Assembly: GCA_019424965.1 (NCBI GenBank)
Contig: JAHYYL010000051.1
Location: 1 to 8,422 of the forward strand
Origin: Collinsella sp.
GTDB lineage: Bacteria; Actinomycetota; Coriobacteriia; Coriobacteriales; Coriobacteriaceae
DNA length: 8,422 nt
Direction of reading: 5' to 3'
Positions 1 through 5,767 of this stretch are shown in pieces. Under the pieces are notes generated by a model, which did not search any database, had not been told where the DNA came from, and worked only from the letters and a program-made list of their open reading frames with translations. Each line of letters starts with the position of its first letter. Position 1 is the first letter of the stretch. The position numbers were made by a program, and so were the translations under genes.

Positions 1-726
1 CTCAAGAAGATCTGCCAGTCCATCTCGATCAATAACCCCGAGGTGCACCTCATCTGCCTGCTCGTCGACGAGCGCCCCGAAGAGGTCACCGATATGCAGC
101 GCTCCATCAAGGGCGAGGTCGTGGCCTCGACCTTCGATATGCCCGCCGACAACCACACCCGCGTGGCCGAGCTCGTCATCGAGCGCGCCAAGCGCATCGT
201 GGAGCTGGGCGGCGATGTCGTGGTGGTGCTCGACTCCATCACGCGTCTTGCCCGCGCGTACAACCTGGCGGCGCCCGCTTCGGGCCGTATCCTTTCGGGC
301 GGTGTCGATTCGGCGGCCTTGTATCCGCCCAAGCGCTTCCTGGGTGCAGCCCGCAACATCGAGAACGGCGGCTCGCTTACCATTCTTGCCTCCGCCCTCA
401 TCGACACCGGCTCAAAGATGGACGAGGTCATCTTTGAGGAGTTCAAGGGCACCGGTAACATGGAGCTCAAGCTCGACCGCGACCTTGCCGATCGTCGCAT
501 CTTCCCGGCTATCGACCCCGTTGCCTCCGGTACGCGCAACGAGGACCTGCTGGTCGACGAGCAGATGCGCCCGTTTGTCTTTGGCCTGCGTCGCATACTC
601 GCCGGCATGAACAATACCGAGCGCGCGGCGGCGTCATTTATCAAGGGTCTTAAGGGCACCAACACCAACCAGGAGTTCCTGGTGCGTTCGGCCAAAAAAC
701 ACAGTGATTACGAGCAGACGTTTTAG
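1..726 (+). CDS. rho: Transcription termination factor Rho, C-terminal part (5' end outside window)
   Basis: This is the ATPase/translocase portion of the hexameric RNA helicase that terminates untranslated transcripts in the cytoplasm. The frame is open from base 1, and 241 codons precede the TAG at 724-726, so the RNA-binding N-terminus and the Walker A loop lie just outside the window. Visible signatures, counted from the window edge, are DERPEEV at about 23-29 (catalytic Glu region), Walker B VVVVLDSITRLARAYN with its Asp at about 78, the Q-loop PASGRILSGGVDS at about 92-104, the R-loop FKGTGN at about 148-153, and SGTR at about 176-179 carrying the probable arginine finger. The match to E. 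coli Rho is collinear through all of these, although the last 40 residues diverge. The ATG-like start at 43 (a GTG) is internal and not a real start. An intrinsic terminator follows 39 bases after the stop. Identity is very secure. Confidence 0.97.
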   Translation, partial: LKKICQSISINNPEVHLICLLVDERPEEVTDMQRSIKGEVVASTFDMPADNHTRVAELVIERAKRIVELGGDVVVVLDSITRLARAYNLAAPASGRILSGGVDSAALYPPKRFLGAARNIENGGSLTILASALIDTGSKMDEVIFEEFKGTGNMELKLDRDLADRRIFPAIDPVASGTRNEDLLVDEQMRPFVFGLRRILAGMNNTERAAASFIKGLKGTNTNQEFLVRSAKKHSDYEQTF

Positions 727-765
727 ACCATAACTGCGCGCAAAGCTGCCATAAGAATGGGCAAT

Positions 766-798
766 AGGGCCGGGGTTTTATATCCCGGCCCTTTCTTT
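766..798 (+). terminator. Intrinsic terminator of rho
   Basis: A perfect 9-bp G+C-rich stem (766-774 AGGGCCGGG with 784-792 CCCGGCCCT) encloses a short loop. It is followed by a T-rich tail TTTCTTT ending at 798. It sits 39 bases after the rho stop codon. Confidence 0.88.
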
Positions 799-875
799 AT
801 GGTGCCACTCGGCAACATTTTTTGACCTTATGACCGACAAGCAGCGGTTTTCGAGCCACAATCCGGCATCGCCGC

Positions 876-904
876 TTGCAATCGGAGGGTCGGTTTCGCA
901 TAAT
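876..904 (+). promoter_or_regulatory. Candidate sigma-70-type promoter for the two-TM protein/vanZ operon
   Basis: TTGCAA (876-881) and CATAAT (899-904) are spaced by 17 bases, matching the housekeeping -35/-10 consensus at 4/6 and 5/6 positions. Transcription would start near 911, giving a leader of about 130 bases. This is consensus matching only. Confidence 0.45.
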
Positions 905-933
905 AACTTTTAAGCTTCGCGACGGAAAACGCA

Positions 934-983
934 GATGAAACGAACCATATACCGTTGCTTTGGGACGCATGTCCCGCTTCATC
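934..983 (+). promoter_or_regulatory. Foldable leader hairpins upstream of the two-TM protein gene
   Basis: GATGAA (934-939) can pair with TTCATC (978-983). Nested near the 3' arm is a perfect 5-bp hairpin GGGAC-GCAT-GTCCC (962-975). The element lies inside the predicted 5' leader. It could be a structured leader or coincidence, and no riboswitch class is recognised. Confidence 0.3.
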
Positions 984-1030
984 TTCTCTCGCGCAGCCAA
1001 CTTAATGATGCGATTTGGGTGCTGGAAGAT

Positions 1031-1038
1031 GGGGAGAG
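1031..1038 (+). promoter_or_regulatory. Ribosome binding site fixing the start at 1042
   Basis: GGGGAGAG ends three bases before ATG 1042, with its GGGGAG core five bases away. This favours 1042 over the longer TTG start at 1015. Confidence 0.7.
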
Positions 1039-1041
1039 CTC

Positions 1042-2442
1042 ATGGCTTCTTCTGATGCAACACAACGAGCAGTCCTTGCCGGACTTTCCTGCGGGATCGG
1101 CCTTGCCGCTCCCGTGGTTATGTATGCCGCGACGCTGCCGTTTTCGTCGGTGAACGAGACGGTCGTGGCGGGTGCAGTTCCCTTCGCTGTGGGCGCGGTG
1201 GCGGGCGTGGGTATCTATGCCGCCTCGCTGGGTATCTCCGAGTATCGTGCGCAGCGTGAAGAGCGTCTGTTCCAGCCCGATGCCATGGGCGGTGCCGCCA
1301 ATCTCAATCAGCATCAAAGCGAGTTCAAGACCGCCTCGATTCCAGCTCAGCAGCAGGATGCGATTCCGTACGCTGCGGCTTCTGCTTCTCAGGCTCAGTC
1401 GGAGCAGTCTACCTCGGCATTCCTTTCCGGCCTGACTGGTGCGTTCCAGCGCCGTCATGCCGATGATGGTGTCCCTACCATCGCTCGAGCCGCAGATGCT
1501 ATGGACGAGGCCGAGGCTTGGTCCATGATCGATAGCATGCTCGACGACGATTCGCCGGTTAGCTGCGACCCTGCACGCTCGCGCGACGTCTATCAAGTCG
1601 CCATCGACGAGCTCACCAACGGCGGGCAGACCGGCTCCTTCAATCGCGATGATATCGCCGCCGCGGCACGCGCCGTGTCGGGCTCCCAGGCCGCCCCTGC
1701 GGGCAGCACGGCGGCTTTCGTGGCACTCGTTGCCAACGCGGCAGTCAATAACGCCTACAGCGCTACCTCGGCGGACGCGAACGCTTCTGCCGATAATTCG
1801 TACGTTGATGAAGCCATGACCGCGGACGAGGAGGCTGTTGCCGCCCGCCGTGCCGCCGAAAGCTCGCTTTGGGGCGCTCCTGCCCAGCAGCAGGCGGCTG
1901 AGGCTGCGCCGTACAATGCAAACCTCGCCAGCATGCCTATCATCTCCGGTGCCGCGGGCATCGATCTCGATGACCTCGATGAGCCTGCAGCCATCACCGC
2001 ATCGATTGATGCCCAAGATCGCATCGACACCGGCGACCTTCCGGACGCCTCGCTCGAGGTTGATGTCCCCATGGCCGATTACTCGGGCCACGAGGGTATG
2101 TGGGCCGCCGCCACCGCGATTCTGGATGAGATTGACGAGCCTGCTCCTGTTTCAGCCCCCGCTCCCGTCGCTGCCCCTCAGCCTGCTGCCCCCGCCTATG
2201 TCGGCCGTCACAGCGCTGTGTTCCCCGAGGATACTGCCCGTATCTCGCGTGAGAGCATCGAGCGGGCCGAGGCTATTGCCGCCGGCATTATGGAAAATCG
2301 TCGTCACGAGCGCGTCAATCAGATCCTCGAGGAAGAGATCGAGCGTCTTCAGTCCTCTACCGCCAAGCGTACGGGCCGTGCTTATCTGAGCGTTATCGAG
2401 GGCGGTACCGCCAGCTTCGCGCCGCTCCGTGCGGAGGCATAA
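1042..2442 (+). CDS. Unrecognised membrane protein: two N-terminal TM helices and a long acidic Ala-rich cytoplasmic tail
   Basis: The product is 466 aa and I do not recognise a family. Two Ala/Gly-rich hydrophobic helices (about residues 11-34 and 41-65) form a hairpin. The basic stretch SEYRAQREER just after them suggests the tail faces the cytoplasm. Residues 80-390 are low-complexity, rich in Ala, Ser, Gln and Asp, and look disordered. Embedded in them are repeated short motifs: W-x6-L-D-[DE] at 160-169 and 354-363, and D-[DE]-[LI]-D-E-P at 310-315 and 362-367. A Pro/Ala linker (367-385) precedes a charged helical segment (about 398-440, ISRESIERAEAI then ILEEEIERLQ) that looks folded or coiled-coil. 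The start is set at ATG 1042 because GGGGAGAG (1031-1038) lies at ideal spacing; the in-frame TTG at 1015 has no such site. The gene is seven bases from the VanZ-like gene, so a joint envelope role is plausible but is only inference. Confidence 0.82.
   Translation: MASSDATQRAVLAGLSCGIGLAAPVVMYAATLPFSSVNETVVAGAVPFAVGAVAGVGIYAASLGISEYRAQREERLFQPDAMGGAANLNQHQSEFKTASIPAQQQDAIPYAAASASQAQSEQSTSAFLSGLTGAFQRRHADDGVPTIARAADAMDEAEAWSMIDSMLDDDSPVSCDPARSRDVYQVAIDELTNGGQTGSFNRDDIAAAARAVSGSQAAPAGSTAAFVALVANAAVNNAYSATSADANASADNSYVDEAMTADEEAVAARRAAESSLWGAPAQQQAAEAAPYNANLASMPIISGAAGIDLDDLDEPAAITASIDAQDRIDTGDLPDASLEVDVPMADYSGHEGMWAAATAILDEIDEPAPVSAPAPVAAPQPAAPAYVGRHSAVFPEDTARISRESIERAEAIAAGIMENRRHERVNQILEEEIERLQSSTAKRTGRAYLSVIEGGTASFAPLRAEA
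2433..2437 (+). promoter_or_regulatory. Ribosome binding site of the VanZ-like gene, inside the preceding ORF
   Basis: GGAGG overlaps the last codons of the two-TM protein gene, 12 bases before ATG 2450. The spacing is a little long, consistent with translational coupling from the upstream gene. Confidence 0.55.
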
Positions 2443-2449
2443 CTTCTGC

Positions 2450-2899
2450 ATGGTTAAGATCAATCGAAAATGGGCGGTCGTAACCTGCCTGATGGCGCTC
2501 TTGATCTGGGGCAATTCGCTGGTTCCCGGCTCGGGGTCGGGCTCACTGAGCCTAACGGTCATGGAAGCTATCCGCGGTTTCCTGCACGGCGTGGGACTTC
2601 CATATGAATGGGTGACCAACTTTGTTGTTCGTAAGTGCGCGCATTTTACCGAGTATTTGGTGCTCGGCATCCTGGCAACGCACGCCTTTGATTTTGAGGG
2701 CCGACGCACCTTTGACGTGCTGCTGCCCACGGCAGTGTTCCTGCTGCTGATTCCCTCGATCGACGAGACGATTCAGCTCTTTGTGCCGGGACGCGCCGGC
2801 ATGATCACCGATGTGATGATCGACTGCTGTGGTGCGGCAACGGGCGTTGTGCTCCGATATCTCTTACGGCCGCTGATGCGCGCCAAAAAAGCCGCCTAG
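2450..2899 (+). CDS. VanZ-like family membrane protein
   Basis: A 149-aa integral membrane protein with about four hydrophobic segments (about residues 8-24, 66-81, 88-106 and 121-140). It carries the VanZ-family polar signature: R-K-C-A-H-F-x-E-Y at 61-69, then S-I-D-E-T-I-Q-x-F-x-P-G-R at 103-115, and D121 followed by a Gly-rich helix. The founding member VanZ gives low-level teicoplanin resistance in the vanA cluster. For most relatives, including stand-alone copies like this one, the substrate and mechanism are unknown. There are no vanHAX-type genes nearby, so resistance should not be assumed. The chosen ATG lies seven bases after the upstream stop; its GGAGG (2433-2437) is inside the upstream gene, implying coupled translation. 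A GTG at 2429 would add seven residues and overlap the upstream gene, but is less likely. The TAG stop sits within the terminator stem. Confidence 0.88.
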   Translation: MVKINRKWAVVTCLMALLIWGNSLVPGSGSGSLSLTVMEAIRGFLHGVGLPYEWVTNFVVRKCAHFTEYLVLGILATHAFDFEGRRTFDVLLPTAVFLLLIPSIDETIQLFVPGRAGMITDVMIDCCGAATGVVLRYLLRPLMRAKKAA

Positions 2900-2931
2900 G
2901 ACGTATTGTTTGGTCCTAGGCGGCCTTTTTT
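2885..2931. terminator. Bidirectional terminator between the VanZ-like gene (+) and the ROK kinase (-)
   Basis: A perfect 12-bp stem (2891-2902 GCCGCCTAGGAC with 2913-2924 GTCCTAGGCGGC) encloses a 10-base loop. It has AAAAAA immediately before (2885-2890) and TTTTTT soon after (2926-2931), so it can act on either strand. The last two Ala codons and TAG of the VanZ-like gene form the left arm. Confidence 0.92.
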
Positions 2932-3013
2932 ATTTGAGGGCTTATATGAGGCGTGGTGGCGTCGTTCCGTAGGTCGGATTTGCCGGGCGCGCCACGCCCT
3001 GTGGGTGCGTCTG

Positions 3014-3904
3014 CTACTGAAGCGCCTGAGCGCCCAGGGCCAAGCAGCCCATAATGCCCTGTTTGCCCTCGAGGCTGTTGTTGACGATATAGCTATCAAT
3101 GTCGGCCATCTCGGGCGTGACGATGTAGCCGTTGAGCATCTCGGCGCACTTCTTGCGCGCGAGCGGCACGATGGGGGTGTGGTCGGCCACGCCGCCACCG
3201 ATGACGATCTTTTGCGGTGCGTAGCACAGGATGTAGGTCATGAGCGCCTGCGCCAGATAGCCGGCGAGCAGGTCCATGGCCTCCGGGTCATCGGCCATCT
3301 CTCCGGCGCTCTTGCCACCCCAGCGCTTTTTGACGCCGGGACCGGCGATGAGGCCCTCGAGGCAGTTGTCGTGGAAGGGGCAGCCGCTGTGCTCGCCGAT
3401 GGTGTCGCGCGGGTCGCGCGTGACCAGGATGTGGCCGGCCTCGGGATGCATCATGCCGTGCACGAGCTTACCGCCCGAGAGCACGCCGGCGCCCACGCCG
3501 GTACCGATGGTCAGATACACCACGTCCGTGAGGCCTTGGGCGCAACCAAAGATGACCTCGCCCAGGCAGGCGACGTTGACATCGGTGTCGTAGCCGCAGG
3601 GAATATTGAGCTCGTTTTGGATGGTGCCCAGCAGGTCAAAGTAGCGCCATGCCGTTTTGGGCGTCTCCAGGATCTTGCCGTATTGGGACGAGGCAGGGTT
3701 GACTGCGGTGGGGCCAAAGGCGCCGATGCCCAGCGCGGCGATGTCCTTGTCGGCAAACCATGCGTTGACGGCCTCAACGGTCTCCTGCGGGGTCGTGGTC
3801 GCAATCTGCTCGCGTTCCAGGACCGTGCCGTCTGCATAGCCCGTGGCGCAGACCATCTTGGTGCCGCCGGCCTCGAGCGCTCCGATAAGCTGCTGCTCTG
3901 CCAT
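3014..3904 (-). CDS. ROK-family sugar kinase, probable fructokinase (YdhR/GmuE type)
   Basis: A 296-aa cytoplasmic kinase that would phosphorylate a free hexose with ATP, most likely fructose to fructose 6-phosphate (EC 2.7.1.4). It has the N-terminal phosphate-binding EAGGTK (11-16), GIGAFGP (59-65), TDVN with the probable catalytic Asp at 108, and the ATP loop TIGTGVGAG (132-140). It also has the ROK zinc site, seen as GH158 plus C175-x2-H178-x2-C181, followed by LEGLIAGPG, and GGGV near 236-239. The compact CxxHxxC and overall layout resemble B. subtilis YdhR fructokinase rather than glucokinase or NagC-like regulators. No DNA-binding N-terminal domain is present, so it is an enzyme. The start ATG has GAGAGG (3911-3916) six bases upstream. 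It is a single gene. A pair of AGCGCT elements covers the probable promoter. Sugar specificity cannot be fixed from sequence alone; mannose or glucosamine are alternatives. Confidence 0.9.
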   Translation of the reverse strand: MAEQQLIGALEAGGTKMVCATGYADGTVLEREQIATTTPQETVEAVNAWFADKDIAALGIGAFGPTAVNPASSQYGKILETPKTAWRYFDLLGTIQNELNIPCGYDTDVNVACLGEVIFGCAQGLTDVVYLTIGTGVGAGVLSGGKLVHGMMHPEAGHILVTRDPRDTIGEHSGCPFHDNCLEGLIAGPGVKKRWGGKSAGEMADDPEAMDLLAGYLAQALMTYILCYAPQKIVIGGGVADHTPIVPLARKKCAEMLNGYIVTPEMADIDSYIVNNSLEGKQGIMGCLALGAQALQ

Positions 3905-3939
3905 AGTATTCCTCTCTGGACGAGTTGCTCCGTGACTAA

Positions 3940-3975
3940 AGTATAGCGCTCTAAACCATTTAAGAAAGCGCTATA
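3940..3975 (-). promoter_or_regulatory. Twin AGCGCT operator-like dyad overlapping the putative kinase promoter
   Basis: TATAGCGCT (3942-3950) and AGCGCTATA (3967-3975) form a perfect 9-base inverted repeat. Each half contains its own palindromic AGCGCT, and these are 22 bp apart, about two helical turns. On the minus strand a TATACT -10 candidate (3945-3940) overlaps the proximal copy, and the distal copy covers the -35 zone, which has a poor match. CG-centred sites of this style are typical of LacI-family sugar repressors. Assignment to such a regulator is inference. Confidence 0.5.
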
Positions 3976-4010
3976 AAAAGAGGCCTCGCAACGCGGCGGG
4001 CGGTGCGAGG
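3976..4010 (-). terminator. Terminator of the aminotransferase gene
   Basis: Read on the minus strand, a 7-bp stem (4010-4004 with 3990-3984, CCTCGCA/TGCGAGG) is followed by CCTCTTTTTAT. It lies 33 bases after the aminotransferase stop, and its T-tract abuts the operator-like dyad of the next gene. Confidence 0.75.
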
Positions 4011-4042
4011 TTTCTTTGGTACTTTTAGTTGTTGGGCCGTCC

Positions 4043-5224
4043 TTACCCGCGCGGCTTGATTTTATCTCGCAGGGACTTGAGGTTCTCGAGCGCCGCGTTG
4101 AGCGTCTCGTCACGCTTGGCAAAGTGGAAACGGATCAGGTGGTTGACGGGCTCGCGAAAGAAACTTGAGCCCGGCACGGCGCCCACGCCAACCTTGGAGG
4201 CGAGATCCTCGCAGAAGTCTAGGTCGCTGTCGTAGCCAAACTCAGAGATGTCCATCATGACGTAGTAGGCGCCCTGCGGCACGTTATGCTTAAGACCGAT
4301 GCTGTCGAGCCCCTGGCAGAACAGGTCGCGCTTAGCTGTGTAGAGGTCGAGGACCTCATCGTAATAGCTGTCGTCGAAGTTGAGGGCGGTGACGACGGCC
4401 TCCTGCAGGGGAGCGGCGGCGCCTACGGTGAGGAAGTCGTGGACCTTTTTGATGCGCTCGGTGATTTCGGCGGGAGCGATGGTGTAGCCCAGGCGCCAAC
4501 CGGTGATGGAGTAGGTCTTGGACAGCGAGCTGCAGCTGATGGTGCGCTCGAACATGCCGGGCAGCGTGGCCATATAGACATGCTCGTGGGGCGCGTAAAC
4601 GATGTGCTCGTAGACTTCGTCGGTAATGCAGTAGGCGTCGTATTTTTTGCACAGGTCGGCGATAAAGGTGAGCTCCTCGCGCGTAAAGACCTTGCCGCAG
4701 GGGTTGGAAGGGTTGCACAGGACGATGGCCTTGGGGTCGTTGTCGCGGAAGGCCGCCTCGAGTGTCTCGCGGTCAAAGTCGAACGCAGGTGGGTTAAGCG
4801 GCACGTAGATGGGCTCGGCACCCGAGAGGATCGTGTCGGCGCCGTAGTTCTCGTAGAATGGCGAGAAGATGACGACCTTGTCGCCGGGGTTTGTGACCGT
4901 CATCATGGCGGCCATCATGGCCTCGGTGGAGCCGCAGGTGACCACGATGTTCTCGTTGGGGTTGATCGGCATGCCCATAAAGTGCTCCTGCTTGGCGGCA
5001 AGCGCCTCACGCATGGCCTGGGAGCCCCAGGTGATGGAGTACTGGTGATAGAGCGGCTTGGGGTCGCTGGCGATGGCGCTCAGGCTGTTGAGCAGCTGCG
5101 CCGGGGGATCGAAGTCGGGGAAGCCCTGCGACAGGTTGACGGCGCCATACTTGTTGGAGATGCGCGTCATGCGGCGGATGACCGAATCGGTAAACGTTGC
5201 CGTACGGTTGGAGAGTTCTTTCAT
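4043..5224 (-). CDS. Pyridoxal-phosphate-dependent class I/II aminotransferase
   Basis: A 393-aa cytoplasmic fold-type I aminotransferase. Landmarks are NLSQGFPDFDPP (30-41), GSTEAM (98-103), NPSNPCGK (171-178, with N174 expected to contact PLP), TDEVYE (201-206, D202 and Y205), the Schiff-base lysine K236 in SSLSKTYSITGWRLGY, and R365 near the C-terminus, which should bind the substrate carboxylate. Length is normal and no key residue is missing. The LSQGFPDF opening is characteristic of the methionine/kynurenine/glutamine transaminase K branch (E. coli YbdL-like) rather than classical AspC, so the amino donor may be Met, Gln or an aromatic amino acid; the exact substrate is unresolved. The start is set at ATG 5224, six bases after GAAAGG (5236-5231). 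The longer frame from 5242 starts upstream of that ribosome site and is rejected. Monocistronic, divergent from the tRNA cluster. Confidence 0.92.
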   Translation of the reverse strand: MKELSNRTATFTDSVIRRMTRISNKYGAVNLSQGFPDFDPPAQLLNSLSAIASDPKPLYHQYSITWGSQAMREALAAKQEHFMGMPINPNENIVVTCGSTEAMMAAMMTVTNPGDKVVIFSPFYENYGADTILSGAEPIYVPLNPPAFDFDRETLEAAFRDNDPKAIVLCNPSNPCGKVFTREELTFIADLCKKYDAYCITDEVYEHIVYAPHEHVYMATLPGMFERTISCSSLSKTYSITGWRLGYTIAPAEITERIKKVHDFLTVGAAAPLQEAVVTALNFDDSYYDEVLDLYTAKRDLFCQGLDSIGLKHNVPQGAYYVMMDISEFGYDSDLDFCEDLASKVGVGAVPGSSFFREPVNHLIRFHFAKRDETLNAALENLKSLRDKIKPRG

Positions 5225-5230
5225 GCTTGT

Positions 5231-5236
5231 CCTTTC
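5231..5236 (-). promoter_or_regulatory. Ribosome binding site fixing the aminotransferase start at 5224
   Basis: GAAAGG on the minus strand sits six bases before ATG 5224. It lies within the coding part of the longer 5242 candidate, which has no site of its own. Confidence 0.7.
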
Positions 5237-5285
5237 GAGCATTTGCAGTGGGGCAAGTTTACTCCTATGAAACCGGTGGGAATTG

Positions 5286-5327
5286 CTCGAAATGGTCTCG
5301 AAAAACTCTTTTCAAAATTCTTGAAAA
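5286..5327. repeat. Short repeats between the aminotransferase and tRNA-His
   Basis: CTCGAAA occurs twice (5286-5292 and 5297-5303), 11 bases apart. A 7-base dyad TTTTCAA-N5-TTGAAAA occupies 5309-5327. The stretch is A+T-rich compared with the flanks and lies between divergent transcription units. It may be a protein binding site or UP-like promoter DNA; no known motif is recognised. Confidence 0.35.
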
Positions 5328-5334
5328 TTGGGGC

Positions 5335-5363
5335 TTGCATCGCGTGGCGTTCCTTGCAATAAT
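5335..5363 (+). promoter_or_regulatory. Candidate promoter of the His-Lys-Lys tRNA cluster
   Basis: TTGCAT (5335-5340) and AATAAT (5358-5363) are separated by 17 bases, about 20 bases before the expected tRNA-His precursor region. The -10 matches 5/6 of consensus; the -35 is weaker. Confidence 0.5.
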
Positions 5364-5390
5364 AGTCGAGCGCGAAGCGCACAGGACACG

Positions 5391-5467
5391 GTGGGTGTAG
5401 CTCAGTTGGCTAGAGCGACGGGTTGTGGTCCCGTAGGTCGAGGGTTCGAGTCCCTTTACCCACCCCA
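5391..5467 (+). tRNA. tRNA-His (anticodon GTG)
   Basis: The cloverleaf folds fully: acceptor GTGGGTG/TACCCAC (one G-U), D-arm GCTC/GAGC, anticodon stem ACGGG/CCCGT around the loop TTGTGGT with GTG at 5425-5427, and T-arm GAGGG/CCCTT. Position 73 is C followed by an encoded CCA (5465-5467). A G at 5390 can supply the histidine-specific extra G-1 pairing with C73, so the mature 5' end is probably 5390. It is the first gene of a three-tRNA cluster. Confidence 0.97.
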
Positions 5468-5489
5468 GTTCTTGCTTCGTGTTGATATC

Positions 5490-5565
5490 GGGTCGTTAGC
5501 TCAGTTGGTAGAGCAGGGGACTCTTAATCCCAAGGTCCAGGGTTCGACCCCCTGACGGCCCACCA
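5490..5565 (+). tRNA. tRNA-Lys (anticodon CTT), copy 1
   Basis: Acceptor GGGTCGT/ACGGCCC, D-arm GCTC/GAGC, anticodon loop CTCTTAA with CTT at 5523-5525 (reads AAG), T-arm CAGGG/CCCTG, A73 and encoded CCA. The pair 27-43 at the base of the anticodon stem is G-A. Position 59 in the T-loop is C (base 5548), the only difference from copy 2. Confidence 0.97.
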
Positions 5566-5578
5566 CACGATATCTCCT

Positions 5579-5604
5579 CTAAAGTCCGCTACGACGGACT
5601 TTAG
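5579..5604 (+). repeat. 10-bp hairpin between the two tRNA-Lys genes
   Basis: CTAAAGTCCG (5579-5588) and CGGACTTTAG (5595-5604) form a perfect stem with a 6-base loop. Only CTTTG follows, so it is a poor terminator; a processing or spacer structure in the tRNA precursor is more likely. Confidence 0.6.
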
Positions 5605-5608
5605 CTTT

Positions 5609-5684
5609 GGGTCGTTAGCTCAGTTGGTAGAGCAGGGGACTCTTAATCCCAAGGTCCAGGGTTCGAACCCCTGACGGCCCACCA
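5609..5684 (+). tRNA. tRNA-Lys (anticodon CTT), copy 2
   Basis: Same structure as copy 1, with CTT at 5642-5644, A73 and encoded CCA. It differs by one base: A at T-loop position 59 (base 5667), giving the common TTCGAAC loop. It shares the G27-A43 mismatch. It is the last tRNA of the cluster, directly followed by a terminator. Confidence 0.97.
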
Positions 5685-5693
5685 AAGATTGTT

Positions 5694-5726
5694 AAGATGG
5701 TCAACTTCGGTTGGCCGTCTTTTTTA
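5694..5726 (+). terminator. Terminator of the tRNA cluster
   Basis: A 12-bp stem with two G-U pairs (5694-5705 with 5710-5721) is closed by a TTCG tetraloop and followed by a run of six T (5720-5725). It lies nine bases after the CCA of the last tRNA. It also separates the cluster from the convergent dinD. Confidence 0.92.
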
Positions 5727-5767
5727 TTAACCTCGCATGGGGCCGAACCCGTAAGGGCACAGACGCT

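Larger units (their letters stand above)
727..1041 (+). other. Intergenic region between rho and the two-TM protein gene
   Basis: This 315-base gap holds the rho terminator (766-798), a candidate promoter (876-904) and a potentially folded leader up to the start codon at 1042. Between terminator and promoter there are only short nested complementarities (ACCGAC 833-838 with GTCGGT 889-894, AGCGG 843-847 with CCGCT 872-876). These could be chance and are not called as an RNA gene. No convincing small gene was seen. The short frame opening with ATG at 935 has no good ribosome binding site and runs into the main gene out of frame. Confidence 0.6.

Noticed and set aside
833..894. Nested complementarities after the rho terminator, as a small RNA.
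   Set aside because: The stems are only 5-6 bp, and there is no paired promoter and terminator around them.
979..2091. A 370-codon open frame on the minus strand opposite the two-TM protein gene.
   Set aside because: It is a G+C-driven shadow: its Arg/Gly-rich translation has no domain, and the plus frame has a good ribosome site and plausible membrane topology.
2450..2899. Calling the VanZ-like gene a glycopeptide resistance determinant.
   Set aside because: Family membership is clear, but no van ligase, dehydrogenase or dipeptidase genes are nearby, and most stand-alone VanZ-like proteins have no shown resistance role.
2950..2998. GGCGTGG/CCACGCC inverted repeat downstream of the kinase, as a separate terminator.
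   Set aside because: The stem is far apart (35 bases) with no T-run on the minus strand; the bidirectional terminator at 2885-2931 is a much better candidate.
2906..3946. A 346-codon plus-strand frame opposite the ROK kinase.
   Set aside because: The minus strand carries the full set of ROK motifs; the plus translation is a low-complexity shadow.
4286..5362. A 358-codon plus-strand frame opposite the aminotransferase.
   Set aside because: The aminotransferase on the minus strand is complete with its PLP lysine; the plus frame is its complement and runs into the tRNA promoter region.
5328..5555. An open frame running through tRNA-His and tRNA-Lys copy 1.
   Set aside because: It overlaps two well-formed tRNA genes and has no ribosome binding site.
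5738..5762. GGGGCCGAACCCGTAAGGGC resembling a decayed copy of the tRNA-Lys 3' end (possible attachment site).
   Set aside because: Only CGAACCC and scattered bases agree; this is too little to call an attachment repeat, and no integrase is present.
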